A DNA stretch of 16,499 bases from NCBI GenBank assembly GCA_021785235.1, contig JAJYGB010000210.1, positions 1 through 16,499 of the forward strand. The letters are read 5' to 3'. Positions within the stretch are counted from its first letter, which is position 1. Every line of letters starts with the position of its first letter. The translations under genes were made by a program, and so were the position numbers. The DNA comes from Bacteroidota bacterium. GTDB taxonomy: Bacteria; Bacteroidota; Kryptoniia; Kryptoniales; JAKASW01. The notes beneath the pieces were generated by a model. The model did not search any database, was not told the DNA's origin, and saw nothing but the letters and a program-made list of their open reading frames with translations. Below, in pieces: positions 1 through 10,369 of the stretch.

Positions 1-3000
1 AGGACTTTCGTGGTCTCCTGGAACGAGGCAGCAGAAATGAAGCTGTCCGTCGACAATGCTGCCGAGGTAATTCCAAGAAGCACGTCCTCCGAGGTTGCCG
101 GAACCGCGTCACGGAACTCAATGGCCTTCTTCTTGGATCTTCTCATATCACGATTCTTAGCCATAACGACCGCTCGCTCGACGAGTTGGCCGACTCTGTA
201 CTTAGAATCCCCTTTCGCCGTCACGACAATTTTCTTGCCGATCGTGGCATTCTCTTCGCGGATCCTGTGAACGTCCGCAATGTCACCTTCCAGGAAGGGT
301 GTATCACCCGAGTCCACAACACGGACACGCTGGAACATCTGGCGAACGATCACTTCTATGTGCTTGTCGTTGATCGTAACGTTCTGCTGACGGTACACTT
401 CCTGAATTTCATCCAGGAGGTATTTCTGTACGTCAGCCGGGCCTTTGATCCTCAGAATATCGTGCGGATCGATAGGACCATCGGTCAGCCGTTCGCCTGC
501 GATAACAAAATCGTTCTCCTGAACGAGGATGTGTTGTCGCAATGAGACTTTGTAGGTCTTTCGGTCCTTGCCGTCGGAGCTGGTGACAATAACTTCCTTG
601 GTACCTCTCGACTGCCCGCCAAACCCGACGTACCCGTCGATTTCGCTGACCGTCGCCGGATCCTGCGGTGCACGGGCTTCGAAAAGCTCCTGCACTCTGG
701 GAAGACCGGTCGTCACGTCGCGTACGCGAGAAAGCTCTTTCGGTTTTTTCGCAAGAGTCTCGCCGGACTGAACTTCCTCGCCGTCTTCGACGACAATATG
801 CGCACCGACAGGAAGGTTGTATGTCCGTTTCAATTTTGCGCCGTGTATGATTTCAACCGACGGTGTAACATTCTTGTCGACGCTTTCGATAACGACTTTT
901 TCAACCTGGCCGGTCTGTTCGTCGGTTTGTTCCCGATATGTGACATCCTTCTTAAGATCGAGCCAGCGGACTTTTCCTCCAAACTCGGTAAGGATGAGTG
1001 TGTTGTAGGGATCCCACTGGTAAACGAGGTCCCCCTTGTTAACACCGGCGCCTTCGCCCAGAAGAAGGTGTGCACCCTGCGGTACATCCATCTTCTTTAT
1101 GGCACGGTTGTCCTTGTCGAGAATCTGGATGACACCATGCCTGCCCAGGAGCACCTTTTCCGGCTTGCCGGTGGTCCTGCTTGTATAGTCGACAAGCGGA
1201 TGCATGTTTTCGAACTTCAGCCTGCCTTCGGCCGGTGCGATAACATTCGACTCCTGCGACTCGACGCTCGCCGTACCGCCGGTGTGGAATGTACGCAGCG
1301 TGAGCTGGGTACCTGGTTCGCCGATACTCTGAGCAGCTATGATACCGACGGCATCGCCGATCTCGACCATCTTTCCGGTGGCAAGGTTTCGGCCATAGCA
1401 CTTTGCGCAGACGCCGCGCGGCGCTTCGCAAGTCAGCACGGAGCGTATATCCACGCTGTCTATCGCAGTATTAGCAATCTTTTCGGCCAGGTCCTCAGTA
1501 ATCTCTCCCCCGCCTTTAACAATCACTTCGTTGCTGAGGGGATCGACGACATCGTAGAGTGCCACGCGGCCGAGGATACGTTCGACAAGCGTCTCCTGCA
1601 CGCGCTCACCATCCTTGATGGCGCTGACGGAAATTCCGCGGATTGTTCCGCAGTCGTCGGCAGCGATAACGACGTCTTGCGATACATCCACGAGCCTTCT
1701 CGTCAGATAGCCAGCATCGGCAGTTTTCAAAGCCGTGTCGGCGAGTCCTTTTCTGGCGCCGTGAGTGGATATGAAGTATTCGAGGATCGACAATCCTTCG
1801 CGGAAATTCGCGATGATCGGGTTCTCGATCAGATCACCCACCTGCCCGGTAAGAGACTTCTGAGGCTTCGCCATCAGACCGCGCATGGCGGCCAGCTGCT
1901 TCACCTGGTCTTTCGAACCGCGGGCGCCCGAGTCCAACATCATCCAGATGGAGTTGAACCCGTCCTTGGAAGCGGAGAGCGTCTTGTACGCCGCGTCGCT
2001 GACGAGGTTCGTCGCTCTCTGCCAGACGTCGATAATCTTATTGTACCTTTCACCCGCCGTTATGAAGCCGCCTTCATAGCTTGCCTCTATCTCTTTGACA
2101 TCACGGTCGGATATATCGATGAACTTCCTCTTTACATCCGGAATGATAACATCGTTAACGTTTATCGAAAGCCCGGCCGCCGTCGCGTTCTCAAACCCGA
2201 GGTCCTTCAAATCATCAAGGAAGTTCGCCGTCTTCAAGGGCCCCGCCTTCTTGTACGATTCGGCGATAATGGAAATGAGTTTGCTTTTTGTGAGCACCTC
2301 ATTTATGTAACCGAGTTCTTCCGGCACAATCTCGTTGAACAGGACACGCCCAGGGGTGGTCTCGATGAACTCACCGTCGATTCTGAACCTGATCGTCTCG
2401 TGCGGAGACAGGTTCCCAAGCTCCAGGGCCATTCTTATTTCATCGACTGAAGCATAATTTTTTGCCGGTTCGCCGGTTCCCTTTCTGACCTTGGTCAGGT
2501 AATAAAGTCCGAGAACCATATCCTGCGTCGGATGCACGATAGGCTTCCCGTGAGCCGGGGAGAGCAGGTTATGGCTTGAGAGCATCAGTATCCTGGCTTC
2601 GAGCTGTGCTTCGAATGAGAGCGGCACGTGCACCGCCATCTGGTCGCCGTCGAAGTCGGCATTGAATGCCGTACACACCAGCGGGTGCAGCTTAATAGCC
2701 TTTGCGTCGACAAGCACCGGCTGGAATGCCTGGATGCCGAGCCTGTGCAGCGTGGGAGCACGGTTCAGCATAACCGGGTTTCCGTCGACTATCGACGGAA
2801 GGACTTCCCAGACCTCTTTCACTTTTCTGTCGACGAGCCTTCGTGCGGTCTTCGCTGTTTTGGCTTCGCCGCGCTCGAGGAGTTTCCTTATAATCATCGG
2901 CTTGAACAGCTCGACCGCCATATCTTTCGGCAGGCCGCACTGATGGAGTTTCAATTCGGGACCGACAACTATGACGGATCTGCCGCTGTAGTCGACGCGT

Positions 3001-4082
3001 TTCCCCAGAAGGTTCTGGCGGAACCTGCCCTGCTTTCCTTTGAGAACGTCGGAAAGAGATTTCAACGCACGCTGGCTGTCGGAGTTGACGGCACTGATGC
3101 GCCTGCTGTTGTCCAGGAGTGCATCGACCGCCTCCTGCAGCATTCTCTTCTCGTTACGAAGGATGACTTCAGGCGCCTTGATGTCGATGAGTCTCTTCAG
3201 ACGGTTATTCCTTATGATCACACGGCGATAAAGGTCATTCAGATCGCTGGTGGCAAACCTGCCGCCCTCCAGAGGCACAAGCGGACGGAGCTCCGGCGGG
3301 ATAACCGGTATCACTTCGAGGACCATCCACTCCGGCTTGTTAATGAACTCATCACCTTCTCTCGTGCGGAACGCCTCGGCAACTTTAAGCCGCTTCAGGA
3401 AATCGATTCGCTTCTGTTCCGACCTTTCGGTACGCGCCGAGACTCGCAGCGTCTCGCTGAGCGAATCAACCTCGACCCTTCTCAGCATATCCTTGATCGC
3501 CTCGCCGCCGATCTTGATTACAACCTTGCGTCCGTCGGAATCATCGAGCTCATTGTTGTGAGGATACTTTTCCTGGAGCTCATAATATTCCTCTTCAGTC
3601 AGGAGCTGCTTCACTTTCAGATCTGACGCAGCACCCGGTTGAACGACGACGTAAGATTCATAATAGACTATCTTCTCGAGCTCTTTGGTCGACATCCCGA
3701 GCAGGTTGCCGATCTTGCTTGGCAAAGAGCGCAGGTACCAAATATGAACCACCGGAGTCGCAAGGGTGATGTGTCCCATCCGTTCGCGTCGGACGCTCTT
3801 TTGCGTCACTTCCACGCCGCAGCGGTCGCAGACAATCCCTTTATATCTAATCTTCTTGTATTTGCCGCAATGGCATTCCCAGTCCCTCACCGGTCCGAAT
3901 ATCTTCTCGCAGAAGAGGCCGTCTTTCTCGGGGCGATACGACCGATAGTTGATCGTCTCGGGTTTGGTCACCTCACCGTGCGAGCGATCGATGATCGAAT
4001 CGGGCGACGCAAGGCTGATACGAATGGCAGTCACGACCTTGCGGGTCTGCTGTAAATCGCGGCGAAAATCCATGCTAGGCAT
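1..4082 (-). CDS. rpoC: DNA-directed RNA polymerase subunit beta-prime (3' end cut by window)
   Basis: This is the large catalytic subunit of RNA polymerase. It begins at the ATG at 4082, 8 nt after a GGAGG, and stays open to the window edge: 1360 codons, ending in [11 protein letters not shown], so only the last few dozen residues are missing. The first zinc site is C70, C72, C85 and C88. The catalytic motif NADFDGD starts at N474, with metal-binding D476, D478 and D480. The second zinc site is C811, C885, C892 and C895. The trigger-loop first half (LRTFHTGG, H933) is separated from its second half (DVTTGLPRV, from residue 1122) by about 185 residues. That is an SI3-type insertion as in Proteobacteria and Bacteroidota. 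rpoC follows rpoB after 65 nt, a spacer holding a weak CCCGG/CCGGG stem at 4111-4135, and is surely co-transcribed with it. A second ATG at 4073 is too far from the ribosome site. Confidence 0.98.
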   Translation of the reverse strand, partial: MPSMDFRRDLQQTRKVVTAIRISLASPDSIIDRSHGEVTKPETINYRSYRPEKDGLFCEKIFGPVRDWECHCGKYKKIRYKGIVCDRCGVEVTQKSVRRERMGHITLATPVVHIWYLRSLPSKIGNLLGMSTKELEKIVYYESYVVVQPGAASDLKVKQLLTEEEYYELQEKYPHNNELDDSDGRKVVIKIGGEAIKDMLRRVEVDSLSETLRVSARTERSEQKRIDFLKRLKVAEAFRTREGDEFINKPEWMVLEVIPVIPPELRPLVPLEGGRFATSDLNDLYRRVIIRNNRLKRLIDIKAPEVILRNEKRMLQEAVDALLDNSRRISAVNSDSQRALKSLSDVLKGKQGRFRQNLLGKRVDYSGRSVIVVGPELKLHQCGLPKDMAVELFKPMIIRKLLERGEAKTAKTARRLVDRKVKEVWEVLPSIVDGNPVMLNRAPTLHRLGIQAFQPVLVDAKAIKLHPLVCTAFNADFDGDQMAVHVPLSFEAQLEARILMLSSHNLLSPAHGKPIVHPTQDMVLGLYYLTKVRKGTGEPAKNYASVDEIRMALELGNLSPHETIRFRIDGEFIETTPGRVLFNEIVPEELGYINEVLTKSKLISIIAESYKKAGPLKTANFLDDLKDLGFENATAAGLSINVNDVIIPDVKRKFIDISDRDVKEIEASYEGGFITAGERYNKIIDVWQRATNLVSDAAYKTLSASKDGFNSIWMMLDSGARGSKDQVKQLAAMRGLMAKPQKSLTGQVGDLIENPIIANFREGLSILEYFISTHGARKGLADTALKTADAGYLTRRLVDVSQDVVIAADDCGTIRGISVSAIKDGERVQETLVERILGRVALYDVVDPLSNEVIVKGGGEITEDLAEKIANTAIDSVDIRSVLTCEAPRGVCAKCYGRNLATGKMVEIGDAVGIIAAQSIGEPGTQLTLRTFHTGGTASVESQESNVIAPAEGRLKFENMHPLVDYTSRTTGKPEKVLLGRHGVIQILDKDNRAIKKMDVPQGAHLLLGEGAGVNKGDLVYQWDPYNTLILTEFGGKVRWLDLKKDVTYREQTDEQTGQVEKVVIESVDKNVTPSVEIIHGAKLKRTYNLPVGAHIVVEDGEEVQSGETLAKKPKELSRVRDVTTGLPRVQELFEARAPQDPATVSEIDGYVGFGGQSRGTKEVIVTSSDGKDRKTYKVSLRQHILVQENDFVIAGERLTDGPIDPHDILRIKGPADVQKYLLDEIQEVYRQQNVTINDKHIEVIVRQMFQRVRVVDSGDTPFLEGDIADVHRIREENATIGKKIVVTAKGDSKYRVGQLVERAVVMAKNRDMRRSKKKAIEFRDAVPATSEDVLLGITSAALSTDSFISAASFQETTKV

Positions 4083-4147
4083 TAAAAAAACCTCCAATTT
4101 TTATGACACTCCCGGACGATCGCTGACCGGCCGGGTTCACATAGTCC

Positions 4148-7100
4148 TTACTTTCGGTCATCACTTCGTGCGAATTCACCGTCATGCATAACCTTCACCT
4201 CAAGGCCAAGTCCCTGCAGTTCGCGAACAAGAACACTGAACGCCTCAGGTATTCCGGGCTCGGGAGTGTTCTCGCCCTTTACAAGGGATTCAAACAGCTT
4301 GGACCGACCGGGGACGTCATCGCTCTTCACCGTCAGCATTTCCTGCAGGACATGCGACGCGCCATAGGCTTCGAGCGCCCAGACTTCCATTTCGCCGAAC
4401 CTCTGTCCGCCGAACTGCGCCTTTCCGCCGAGGGGCTGCTGAGTGATCAGGGAGTATTGTCCCGTGGAGCGAGCGTGTATCTTGTCTTCGACCAGGTGAT
4501 CGAGCTTCATCATATACATGTAACCGACAGTCACCTCATTCGAGAACGGTTCACCGCCCTTTCCGTCGTACAGGACCGTCTTAGAACTGTCGCTCAGCCC
4601 GGCCTTGCGGAGCTCTTCAGCGACCTCTTCCCATGTGGCTCCGTCAAAAATTGGCGAAGCGTATTTCACGCCGAGCTTCTTGGCCGCCCAGCCCAACGCG
4701 GTCTCGTAAAGCTGTCCAATATTCATACGGGACGGTACACCCAGCGGGTTTAATACCATCTGAACCGGCGAACCATCCGGGAGAAACGGCATGTCTTCCT
4801 TGGGAACGACGATCGAAACGACGCCCTTATTGCCGTGCCTTCCCGCCATCTTGTCTCCGACCTGCAGCTTCCGTTTCGAAGCGACATACACCTTTGCGAG
4901 CTGGACAATTCCCGGAGGGAGTTCATCCCCCGTGATGGCTTTGTTTCTCTCGCGGCGTGCTTCCTCTTCAAGGTCGAGAACGCGTGTGTGGTAGTTCTTG
5001 TGTATTTGCTCGACGAGCCTGTTCTTGCGGGCATTGTCGACCCACGGCTCGCTGAAGTCCAGCTTCTCGAGGTCATCGAATTTCTGGAATGTCTCCCTCT
5101 TCAGCGAGGTTCCACTCCTGATAACCACCGAGCCGTCTTTCGCGCGTATTCCTGTTGACACTTCGTCTTCAAGAAGCCCGGCAAGTTTGTCTATGAGCTT
5201 TTCCTGGACCTCGCTCTTCGCGGCTTTCAACCACTTTTCGATTTCTTCGAGCTTCTTCTTTTCTTCCTTCTTGGACTCGGCATCCTTCTTCTTCCTGGAA
5301 AACAGCTTGGTATCGATGACGACGCCGCGCATTCCCGGAGGAGCCTTGAGCGATGCGTCCTTGACGTCGCCTGCTTTGTCTCCGAAAATTGCCCGGAGCA
5401 ATTTTTCCTCAGGCGTGACGTCTGTCTCGCCCTTTGGCGTAATCTTCCCGACCAGGATATCGTTTTCGAGGACTTCAGCGCCGACTCTTATCGTACCGTT
5501 GTCGTCGAGGTCCTTGGTCATCTCTTCCGAAACGTTCGGGATATCGCGGGTCAGTTCTTCCTCGCCGCGCTTCGTGTCTCTGACGCTCGTCTCAAGCGAT
5601 TGGATATGAATGGAAGTAAATGCGTCGTGTGCCACGAGATCTTCGCTGACGATGACCGCATCTTCAAAATTATATCCGTGCCACGGCATGAACGCGACCA
5701 GCACGTTTCTGCCGAGTGCGAGCTCGCCGTTCTCCGTCGAGCATCCGTCAGCCAGGACGTCGCCTTTCTTGAAGCGCTGTCCGACCTTCACCAGCGGTTT
5801 CTGGTTTACCGTCGTGTCCTGGTTGGTCCTGAAGAACTTGCGAAGTTTGTATTCAGCCGTTCTCAGGTCTTCGAAACTTGCGATGAACTCATCGGATTTT
5901 TCATTTATGTCGTATTTAACGATGATACGGCTTCCGTCAACTTCCTGGACGATACCGTCGTGTTCGGCAACGACAAGCGTTCTTGAATCGACGGCCACCT
6001 TACGCTCCATGCCGGTCCCGACCACTGGCGCCTCGTTGGCGATAAGAGGCACGGCCTGGCGCTGCATGTTCGCGCCCATCAGGGCACGGTTGGCGTCGTC
6101 ATGCTCGAGGAACGGTATCAATGCCGCAGCCGGGCTGACGATCTGGTTCGTCGCGATGTCCATGAACTGGACTTCCAACGGCTTTTCGAGAATGAAGTCT
6201 CCGTGGTGCCTTGCGCGGACGCGTTCACCGGTTAATTTCCCTTTCTCATCGACGACGGTATTCGCCTGCGCGATCTTATACTCGTCTTCCTGGGCCGCGC
6301 CGAGGAAAACAATTTCTTCGGTGGCAACGCCGTTGACCACCTTGAAGTAGGGAGTTTCTATGAATCCAAAATCATTCACTCTTCCATGTACAGCGAGCGA
6401 CGATATCAGACCGATGTTCGGTCCTTCGGGAGTCTCGATCGGGCAGAGCCGGCCGTAGTGAGTGTAATGGACGTCGCGGACCTCGAATCCCGCGCGTTCC
6501 CGGGTCAAACCGCCCGGTCCGAGGGCGCTCATCCTGCGCTTGTGCGTCATCTCAGCCAGAGGATTCGTTTGATCCATGAACTGAGACAGCTGGCTCGTTC
6601 CAAAGAAGGAGTTGAGCACGGTCGTTATCACGCGCGCGTTGACGAGCCCCTGCGGGGTGAAATTGTCTTCGTCGTGGATGTTCATCCGCTCCTTGACGTT
6701 GCGGACCATCCTGGTAAGCGCGAGGTTGAATTGCGATTCGAGCTGCTCGCCGACGGTCTTCACGCGCCTGTTACCGAGGTGATCGATATCGTCGATCTGT
6801 CCCTCGTCGCGCCGAAGCTTCAGCATGTAGTCGATAATCGCCACTATATCGTCCTTGGTGAGGATGGTGGTTGACGTCGGTATCTCAAGCGACAGCTTTG
6901 CGTTCATCCTGTAGCGCCCGACATTCCCGAGATCGTATCTCTTTTCGCTGAAAAACATCTTCTCCAGCAAGCCGCGAGCGGTCTCCGTATCCTGCGCTTC
7001 GACCGACCTGAGCTCTTCGTAAATCTTCTTTAAAGCGCCTTCGCTCGAACTGGTCGAGTCTTCCCTGATCGTATTCAGGAGAATCGGGTCATCGCCTTTG

Positions 7101-7990
7101 CGCGTTGTCTTCAGCAGGCGCAGCTTCTTTACGTTGGCGTTCTTTATGAGTTCGACGGTCTCCTCTGTCAACTTCAGCTCTTCGAGCGACATATCCGACG
7201 TGTCGACAATTATTTCGCCCGTCTTGGTATCCACCACGTCGCCGACGAGCCTTCTGCCGATCAGCTCTTCCGGTGTGACTTTCCCTACGTTCACTTCCTC
7301 GACCTGCTGAAAGAGATCGAGTATGTCCTCGTTCTTCTCGTGGCCGAGCGCCCTGAGGAGAGTCGTAGCATAGAATTTCTTCTTGCGGTCTATATAAACC
7401 CAAAGGATGTTGTTGATATCGGTAGTGAACTCAAGCCACGCGCCCCTCATGGGAATTACGCGCGAGCTCCATATTCTGGCTCCGTTAGGATGCTCCGTCT
7501 CCACAAAGAACACGCCGGGCGATCTGTGAAGCTGGCTTACGACGACGCGTTCCGCACCGTTGATGATGAAAGTCGCACGCTCGGTCATGTACGGGATCGA
7601 TCCCAGGTACACTTCCTGCTCCTTGGCTTCCATGAAACCTTCTTTGCCGGGATCCGAATCCTTGCTCGCGAGGCGGAGTTTCGCCTTCAGCGTTACCGAG
7701 TAGGTCAGTCCTTTTTCAATACACTCATCGACTCCGTAGCGCGGCTTCTCGATGCTGTACTCGACAAAATCGAGGGCAAAATGTTCCTTGTTGTCATAGA
7801 CCGGGAAATTGGCCTGGAACACTCCCTGCAGTCCCATCGCTCTTCTCCTCTTGGACGTAATGTCTTCCTGGAGAAATTTTTTGAACGACTGGATCTGTAC
7901 ATCGAGCAGATCGGGATAATCGACCTTTTGAGGAATCTTTGCGAAGTTTACGCGCGCTGAATCCTGCCCATTCGAATTGACGTTCTTCAA
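4148..7990 (-). CDS. rpoB: DNA-directed RNA polymerase subunit beta
   Basis: The beta subunit pairs with beta-prime to form the active-site cleft and the rifampicin pocket. I place the start at the TTG at 7990, giving 1280 residues, a usual length for Bacteroidota. An in-frame GTG at 7999 lies only 1 nt after the AGGAG and is unlikely to initiate. Numbered from the TTG, the rifampicin region begins near residue 463 (FFGTSQLSQFMDQ). D473, H483 and S488, at the classic resistance positions, are all of the sensitive type. The MPWHGYNFEDA motif (about 768) and KMAGRHGNKG motif (about 1047) of the catalytic centre are intact. The C-terminal PLGGKAQFGGQRFGEMEVWALEAYGA region that contacts beta-prime is also intact. 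A lysine/glutamate-rich coiled stretch at about 898-937 corresponds to the variable insertion seen in this region of many bacterial beta subunits. The gene follows rplL after a 159-nt spacer that contains a strong hairpin. Confidence 0.98.
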   Translation of the reverse strand: MKNVNSNGQDSARVNFAKIPQKVDYPDLLDVQIQSFKKFLQEDITSKRRRAMGLQGVFQANFPVYDNKEHFALDFVEYSIEKPRYGVDECIEKGLTYSVTLKAKLRLASKDSDPGKEGFMEAKEQEVYLGSIPYMTERATFIINGAERVVVSQLHRSPGVFFVETEHPNGARIWSSRVIPMRGAWLEFTTDINNILWVYIDRKKKFYATTLLRALGHEKNEDILDLFQQVEEVNVGKVTPEELIGRRLVGDVVDTKTGEIIVDTSDMSLEELKLTEETVELIKNANVKKLRLLKTTRKGDDPILLNTIREDSTSSSEGALKKIYEELRSVEAQDTETARGLLEKMFFSEKRYDLGNVGRYRMNAKLSLEIPTSTTILTKDDIVAIIDYMLKLRRDEGQIDDIDHLGNRRVKTVGEQLESQFNLALTRMVRNVKERMNIHDEDNFTPQGLVNARVITTVLNSFFGTSQLSQFMDQTNPLAEMTHKRRMSALGPGGLTRERAGFEVRDVHYTHYGRLCPIETPEGPNIGLISSLAVHGRVNDFGFIETPYFKVVNGVATEEIVFLGAAQEDEYKIAQANTVVDEKGKLTGERVRARHHGDFILEKPLEVQFMDIATNQIVSPAAALIPFLEHDDANRALMGANMQRQAVPLIANEAPVVGTGMERKVAVDSRTLVVAEHDGIVQEVDGSRIIVKYDINEKSDEFIASFEDLRTAEYKLRKFFRTNQDTTVNQKPLVKVGQRFKKGDVLADGCSTENGELALGRNVLVAFMPWHGYNFEDAVIVSEDLVAHDAFTSIHIQSLETSVRDTKRGEEELTRDIPNVSEEMTKDLDDNGTIRVGAEVLENDILVGKITPKGETDVTPEEKLLRAIFGDKAGDVKDASLKAPPGMRGVVIDTKLFSRKKKDAESKKEEKKKLEEIEKWLKAAKSEVQEKLIDKLAGLLEDEVSTGIRAKDGSVVIRSGTSLKRETFQKFDDLEKLDFSEPWVDNARKNRLVEQIHKNYHTRVLDLEEEARRERNKAITGDELPPGIVQLAKVYVASKRKLQVGDKMAGRHGNKGVVSIVVPKEDMPFLPDGSPVQMVLNPLGVPSRMNIGQLYETALGWAAKKLGVKYASPIFDGATWEEVAEELRKAGLSDSSKTVLYDGKGGEPFSNEVTVGYMYMMKLDHLVEDKIHARSTGQYSLITQQPLGGKAQFGGQRFGEMEVWALEAYGASHVLQEMLTVKSDDVPGRSKLFESLVKGENTPEPGIPEAFSVLVRELQGLGLEVKVMHDGEFARSDDRK

Positions 7991-8000
7991 CGTAATCACA

Positions 8001-8005
8001 CTCCT
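8001..8005 (-). promoter_or_regulatory. Ribosome binding site that decides the rpoB start
   Basis: An AGGAG on the minus strand lies 10 nt before the TTG at 7990 and only 1 nt before the GTG at 7999. Spacing therefore favours initiation at the TTG, so the most expressed gene block in the cell would use a non-ATG start for beta. No in-frame ATG is available nearby. This is inference from spacing only. Confidence 0.55.
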
Positions 8006-8063
8006 TTAAAAATTTTTCGAAGAGAGAAACGGGTAACAGGCACATCCCACATAAAGACAAGTA

Positions 8064-8091
8064 ATCCGTCCCGAGTGCTTTCGGGACGGAT
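8064..8091 (-). promoter_or_regulatory. rplL-rpoB intergenic hairpin (attenuator or processing site)
   Basis: Positions 8064-8074 and 8081-8091 form a perfect 11-bp inverted repeat (ATCCGTCCCGA paired with its complement) with a 6-nt loop. It lies 58 nt downstream of the rplL stop and 73 nt upstream of the rpoB start. The bases after it on the minus strand (TTACTTGTCTTTATG) are only moderately U-rich, so it is not a classical intrinsic terminator. In E. coli this same junction has a partial terminator and an RNase III cleavage site, which lower RNA polymerase synthesis relative to L12. By analogy this hairpin probably attenuates, processes or stabilises the transcript here. Confidence 0.6.
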
Positions 8092-8149
8092 CACCGAATT
8101 TGCTATCTTCACTGGTAATAAAAGTGTTCAAATGCCCGCTAAAGTTCTT

Positions 8150-8536
8150 TTACTTCAGCTCGACAGTTGCTCCAGCGTCTTCCAGTTCTTTCTTCAGTTT
8201 TGCCGCATCATCCTTTGACAATGCTTCCTTGACAACCTTGGGAGCACCGTCGACCAGGTCTTTTGCTTCTTTCAGACCCAGACCTGTTGCCGCACGGACG
8301 ACCTTGATGACGTTTATCTTCTGTGCCCCTGCACTGATAAGATTAACGTCGAACTCGGTTTTCTCCTCCACTGCGGGCGCCGCACCGGCCCCCGCGCCGG
8401 CTGCCGCTCCGGCCATCATGATTGGCGCCGCTGCTGTTACGCCGAACTTATCTTCCAGCGCCTTCTTCAGTTCGGATGCTTCCAAGAGGGTGAGCTTGCT
8501 TATCTTATCCACTAATTCCTGGATTACTTCAGACAT
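8150..8536 (-). CDS. rplL: Ribosomal protein bL12 (L7/L12)
   Basis: L12 forms dimers that make the mobile stalk of the 50S subunit, where translation GTPases bind. The 128-residue product shows the complete family layout. Residues 1-30 are the helical dimerisation domain. A flexible Ala/Gly-rich hinge spans about 35-58 and contains [16 protein letters not shown]. The globular C-terminal domain follows from about 61 (EFDV...[24 protein letters not shown], ending GATVELK). A GGAG lies 9 nt before the ATG. The gene follows rplJ after 34 nt, the usual pairing that lets L10 control both. The length is standard and nothing is unusual. Confidence 0.98.
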   Translation of the reverse strand: MSEVIQELVDKISKLTLLEASELKKALEDKFGVTAAAPIMMAGAAAGAGAGAAPAVEEKTEFDVNLISAGAQKINVIKVVRAATGLGLKEAKDLVDGAPKVVKEALSKDDAAKLKKELEDAGATVELK

Positions 8537-8570
8537 TTCTTATATCTCCTTTTAAAATTCTGGTTAATTC

Positions 8571-9101
8571 TTACGAAGCCTGCGCCGGGAGTTTCTTCTC
8601 CACGGCATCAAGCACCGCAACTAGGTCTCGCATGACAGCCGATATCGATCCGGCGATTCCTGAAATCGGCGAACCGAGGCTGCCGAGTATCGCGCTGATC
8701 ATCTCAGGCTTGGAAGGCATCAATGCAAATTCATTCAGCCGTTTCCCGTCAAATACCTGCTTATCAATGACGAATGCCTTGGTGGCAGGTTTCTGGTTCT
8801 TGTCGAAGAATTTCTTCAGAACTTTCGCAGGCGCGACCGGATCGTCCGATCCGAAAGCAATTCCCGTCGGGCCGACCAGGTAGCGGAACGCCGCCTCGTC
8901 GGTCGAGAACGTCTTCATCGCTTTCTTGATCAGGGTGTTCTTAACAACCTGATACCTGACGCCCGTTTTCTGGAACTCGCGCCTCAGCTCGTTGCTTTGC
9001 GCCACGGTCAGTCCTGCGAAGTCCGTGAAGAAAAGGCTGTTTGAATTGGATATCAGCTCCGCTACTTCAGCGACAACCTGTTCCTTTTCATTCCTTTTCA
9101 T
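8571..9101 (-). CDS. rplJ: Ribosomal protein uL10
   Basis: L10 anchors L12 dimers to 23S rRNA at the base of the ribosomal stalk and, in bacteria studied, represses its own mRNA through the upstream leader. The product has about 176 residues, normal for the family. It opens MKRNEKEQVVAEVAELISNS and carries the conserved LRREFQKTGVRYQVVKNTL segment near residue 40. The C-terminal helical tail, where L12 dimers dock, ends in EKKLPAQAS. Two adjacent ATG codons are possible, at 9104 and 9101. The GAGG lies 2 nt before the first and 5 nt before the second, so I prefer 9101; the choice adds or removes one methionine. The gene is preceded by a structured 107-nt gap that looks like an L10 leader. Confidence 0.97.
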   Translation of the reverse strand: MKRNEKEQVVAEVAELISNSNSLFFTDFAGLTVAQSNELRREFQKTGVRYQVVKNTLIKKAMKTFSTDEAAFRYLVGPTGIAFGSDDPVAPAKVLKKFFDKNQKPATKAFVIDKQVFDGKRLNEFALMPSKPEMISAILGSLGSPISGIAGSISAVMRDLVAVLDAVEKKLPAQAS

Positions 9102-9124
9102 CATTTCCTCAGATGTTTAACATT

Positions 9125-9200
9125 AATCCTTCTACGGAGGTAGGACTCCGAAAAGGCTTAGAAGCATTCTCAGCCGGAGGCTGATGCGCCAATGGCGCTA
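9125..9200 (-). promoter_or_regulatory. L10 leader (autoregulatory mRNA structure upstream of rplJ)
   Basis: The gap between rplA and rplJ folds into consecutive hairpins on the minus strand. GCGCC pairs with GGCGC (9186-9190 with 9194-9198). CAGCC pairs with GGCTG (9171-9175 with 9179-9183). A compound stem joins CTTCTA with TAGAAG (9129-9134 with 9159-9164) around an inner CGGAG/CTCCG hairpin (9135-9139 with 9146-9150), leaving a one-sided 8-nt internal loop. The position, the compound stem with an asymmetric loop and the UCCUAC-containing apical loop match the known L10 leader family, where the L10-L12 complex binds and represses rplJL translation. I identified it by position and hand folding, not by a covariance model. 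Confidence 0.75.
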
Positions 9201-9210
9201 GTGCGTAAAC

Positions 9211-9912
9211 TCAGTGTATCCCAGCCGCAAGCGTCTTATCGATTCTCACCGCCGGGCCCATCGTCGAAGATATGGCGACGTTCTTTATATACTGGCCTTT
9301 CGCGGAAGACGGCTTCAGGCGGTTGACAGCGGCAAGGAAAGAATTCACATTCTCGATGAGTTTCTGTTTGTCAAAGGAGGCCTTCCCTACGATCGCGTGT
9401 AGATTGCCGGCCTTGTCAACTCTGAACTCTATCTTGCCCGCCTTGATCTCGGTGACAGCTTTGGCGACGTCTGGAGTAACGGTGCCGCTCTTGGGATTAG
9501 GCATCAGGCCCTTGGGCCCGAGGACCTTTCCAAGTTTCCCGACATCTGCCATGACGTCCGGAGTCGCGACGATAACATCTATATCCGACCAGCCTTCCTG
9601 AATCTTCTTCAGGTAGTCGTCGAATCCGACGTGGTCAGCGCCCGCCTGTCTCGCCTCATCCTGCCTCTGGGCCTGTTTGGCGATGACGAGCACCCGGACC
9701 GTCTTTCCGACTCCGTGCGGGAGAGAGACAGTGCCTCTCACAGCCTGGTCCGCGTGACGCGGGTCCACACCCAACCTGACGGCTATGTCCACGGTCTCGT
9801 CAAACTTGGCCTTGGCGGTCTCCTTTAGTTTCTCCACTGCTTCTTCGACAGTGTACTCCTTGGCTTTATCCACCAACTTGGTGATTTCTTTCGTTCGCTT
9901 GCTCTGTTTCAT
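9211..9912 (-). CDS. rplA: Ribosomal protein uL1
   Basis: L1 binds 23S rRNA at the mobile L1 stalk, which helps release deacylated tRNA from the E site. In several bacteria it also represses translation of its own operon. The 233-residue length is standard. The signature block [15 protein letters not shown] lies at residues 131-145, and the two-part domain structure is complete, ending in [11 protein letters not shown]. The gene follows rplK after 19 nt. Its ribosome site is weak: the nearest purine run, AAGAAGAG, lies about 12 nt before the ATG. Translational coupling to rplK is therefore plausible. I could not find a convincing L1-binding element; only 12 nt separate nusG from rplK. Confidence 0.98.
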   Translation of the reverse strand: MKQSKRTKEITKLVDKAKEYTVEEAVEKLKETAKAKFDETVDIAVRLGVDPRHADQAVRGTVSLPHGVGKTVRVLVIAKQAQRQDEARQAGADHVGFDDYLKKIQEGWSDIDVIVATPDVMADVGKLGKVLGPKGLMPNPKSGTVTPDVAKAVTEIKAGKIEFRVDKAGNLHAIVGKASFDKQKLIENVNSFLAAVNRLKPSSAKGQYIKNVAISSTMGPAVRIDKTLAAGIH

Positions 9913-9931
9913 ATTGGTAAACTCTTCTTTT

Positions 9932-10357
9932 TTAGCCTTCGACTACGATACCCATGCTGCGAGCCGTACCGGCAATCATGCGCGAGGCGGCTTCAACGTC
10001 GGTCGTATTCAAATCGGGCATTTTCATTTCGGCGATTTTCTTAACCTGTTCGTGCGTGACCTTGGCGACCTTCACGCGATTCGGTTCCCCCGAGCCTTTT
10101 TCGATTTTCGCCTCTTTGACGAGGAGTACCGCGGCCGGCGGAGTCTTGGTTATAAATGTGAACGATTTGTCTGAGTAGACCGTGATCACGACCGGTATTA
10201 TGAGCCCTTGCTTGTCCTGCGTGCGGGCGTTGAACTGCTTGCAGAACTCCATAATATTCACGCCCTTCTGACCAAGCGCGGGACCCACCGGCGGCGCAGG
10301 AGTCGCCTGTCCGGCCGGTATCTGTAACTTCACAAAACCAACAACTTTCTTAGCCAT
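9932..10357 (-). CDS. rplK: Ribosomal protein uL11
   Basis: L11 binds the GTPase-associated region of 23S rRNA, close to where elongation factors and the stringent factor RelA act. It is also the site of thiopeptide antibiotic action. The 141-residue product is full length. The proline-rich N-terminal loop [18 protein letters not shown] (about 13-30) includes P23 and P26, positions linked to thiostrepton resistance in other species, in the normal state. The C-terminal RNA-binding domain contains the typical [10 protein letters not shown] and GTARSMGI stretches. An AGGTG precedes the ATG by a few bases. It starts 12 nt after the end of nusG, which implies a single transcript. Confidence 0.98.
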   Translation of the reverse strand: MAKKVVGFVKLQIPAGQATPAPPVGPALGQKGVNIMEFCKQFNARTQDKQGLIIPVVITVYSDKSFTFITKTPPAAVLLVKEAKIEKGSGEPNRVKVAKVTHEQVKKIAEMKMPDLNTTDVEAASRMIAGTARSMGIVVEG

Positions 10358-10369
10358 TGTTCACCTGGT

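Noticed and set aside
798..2450. 550-codon open frame on the plus strand opposite rpoC
   Set aside because: It lies fully antisense to conserved rpoC, has no family features and reflects codon bias of the real gene.
2628..3626. 332-codon open frame on the plus strand opposite rpoC
   Set aside because: Same cause; the minus strand here encodes the catalytic NADFDGD region and its upstream part.
6400..6620. Rifampicin-resistance substitutions in RpoB
   Set aside because: The residues at the main resistance positions are of the sensitive type.
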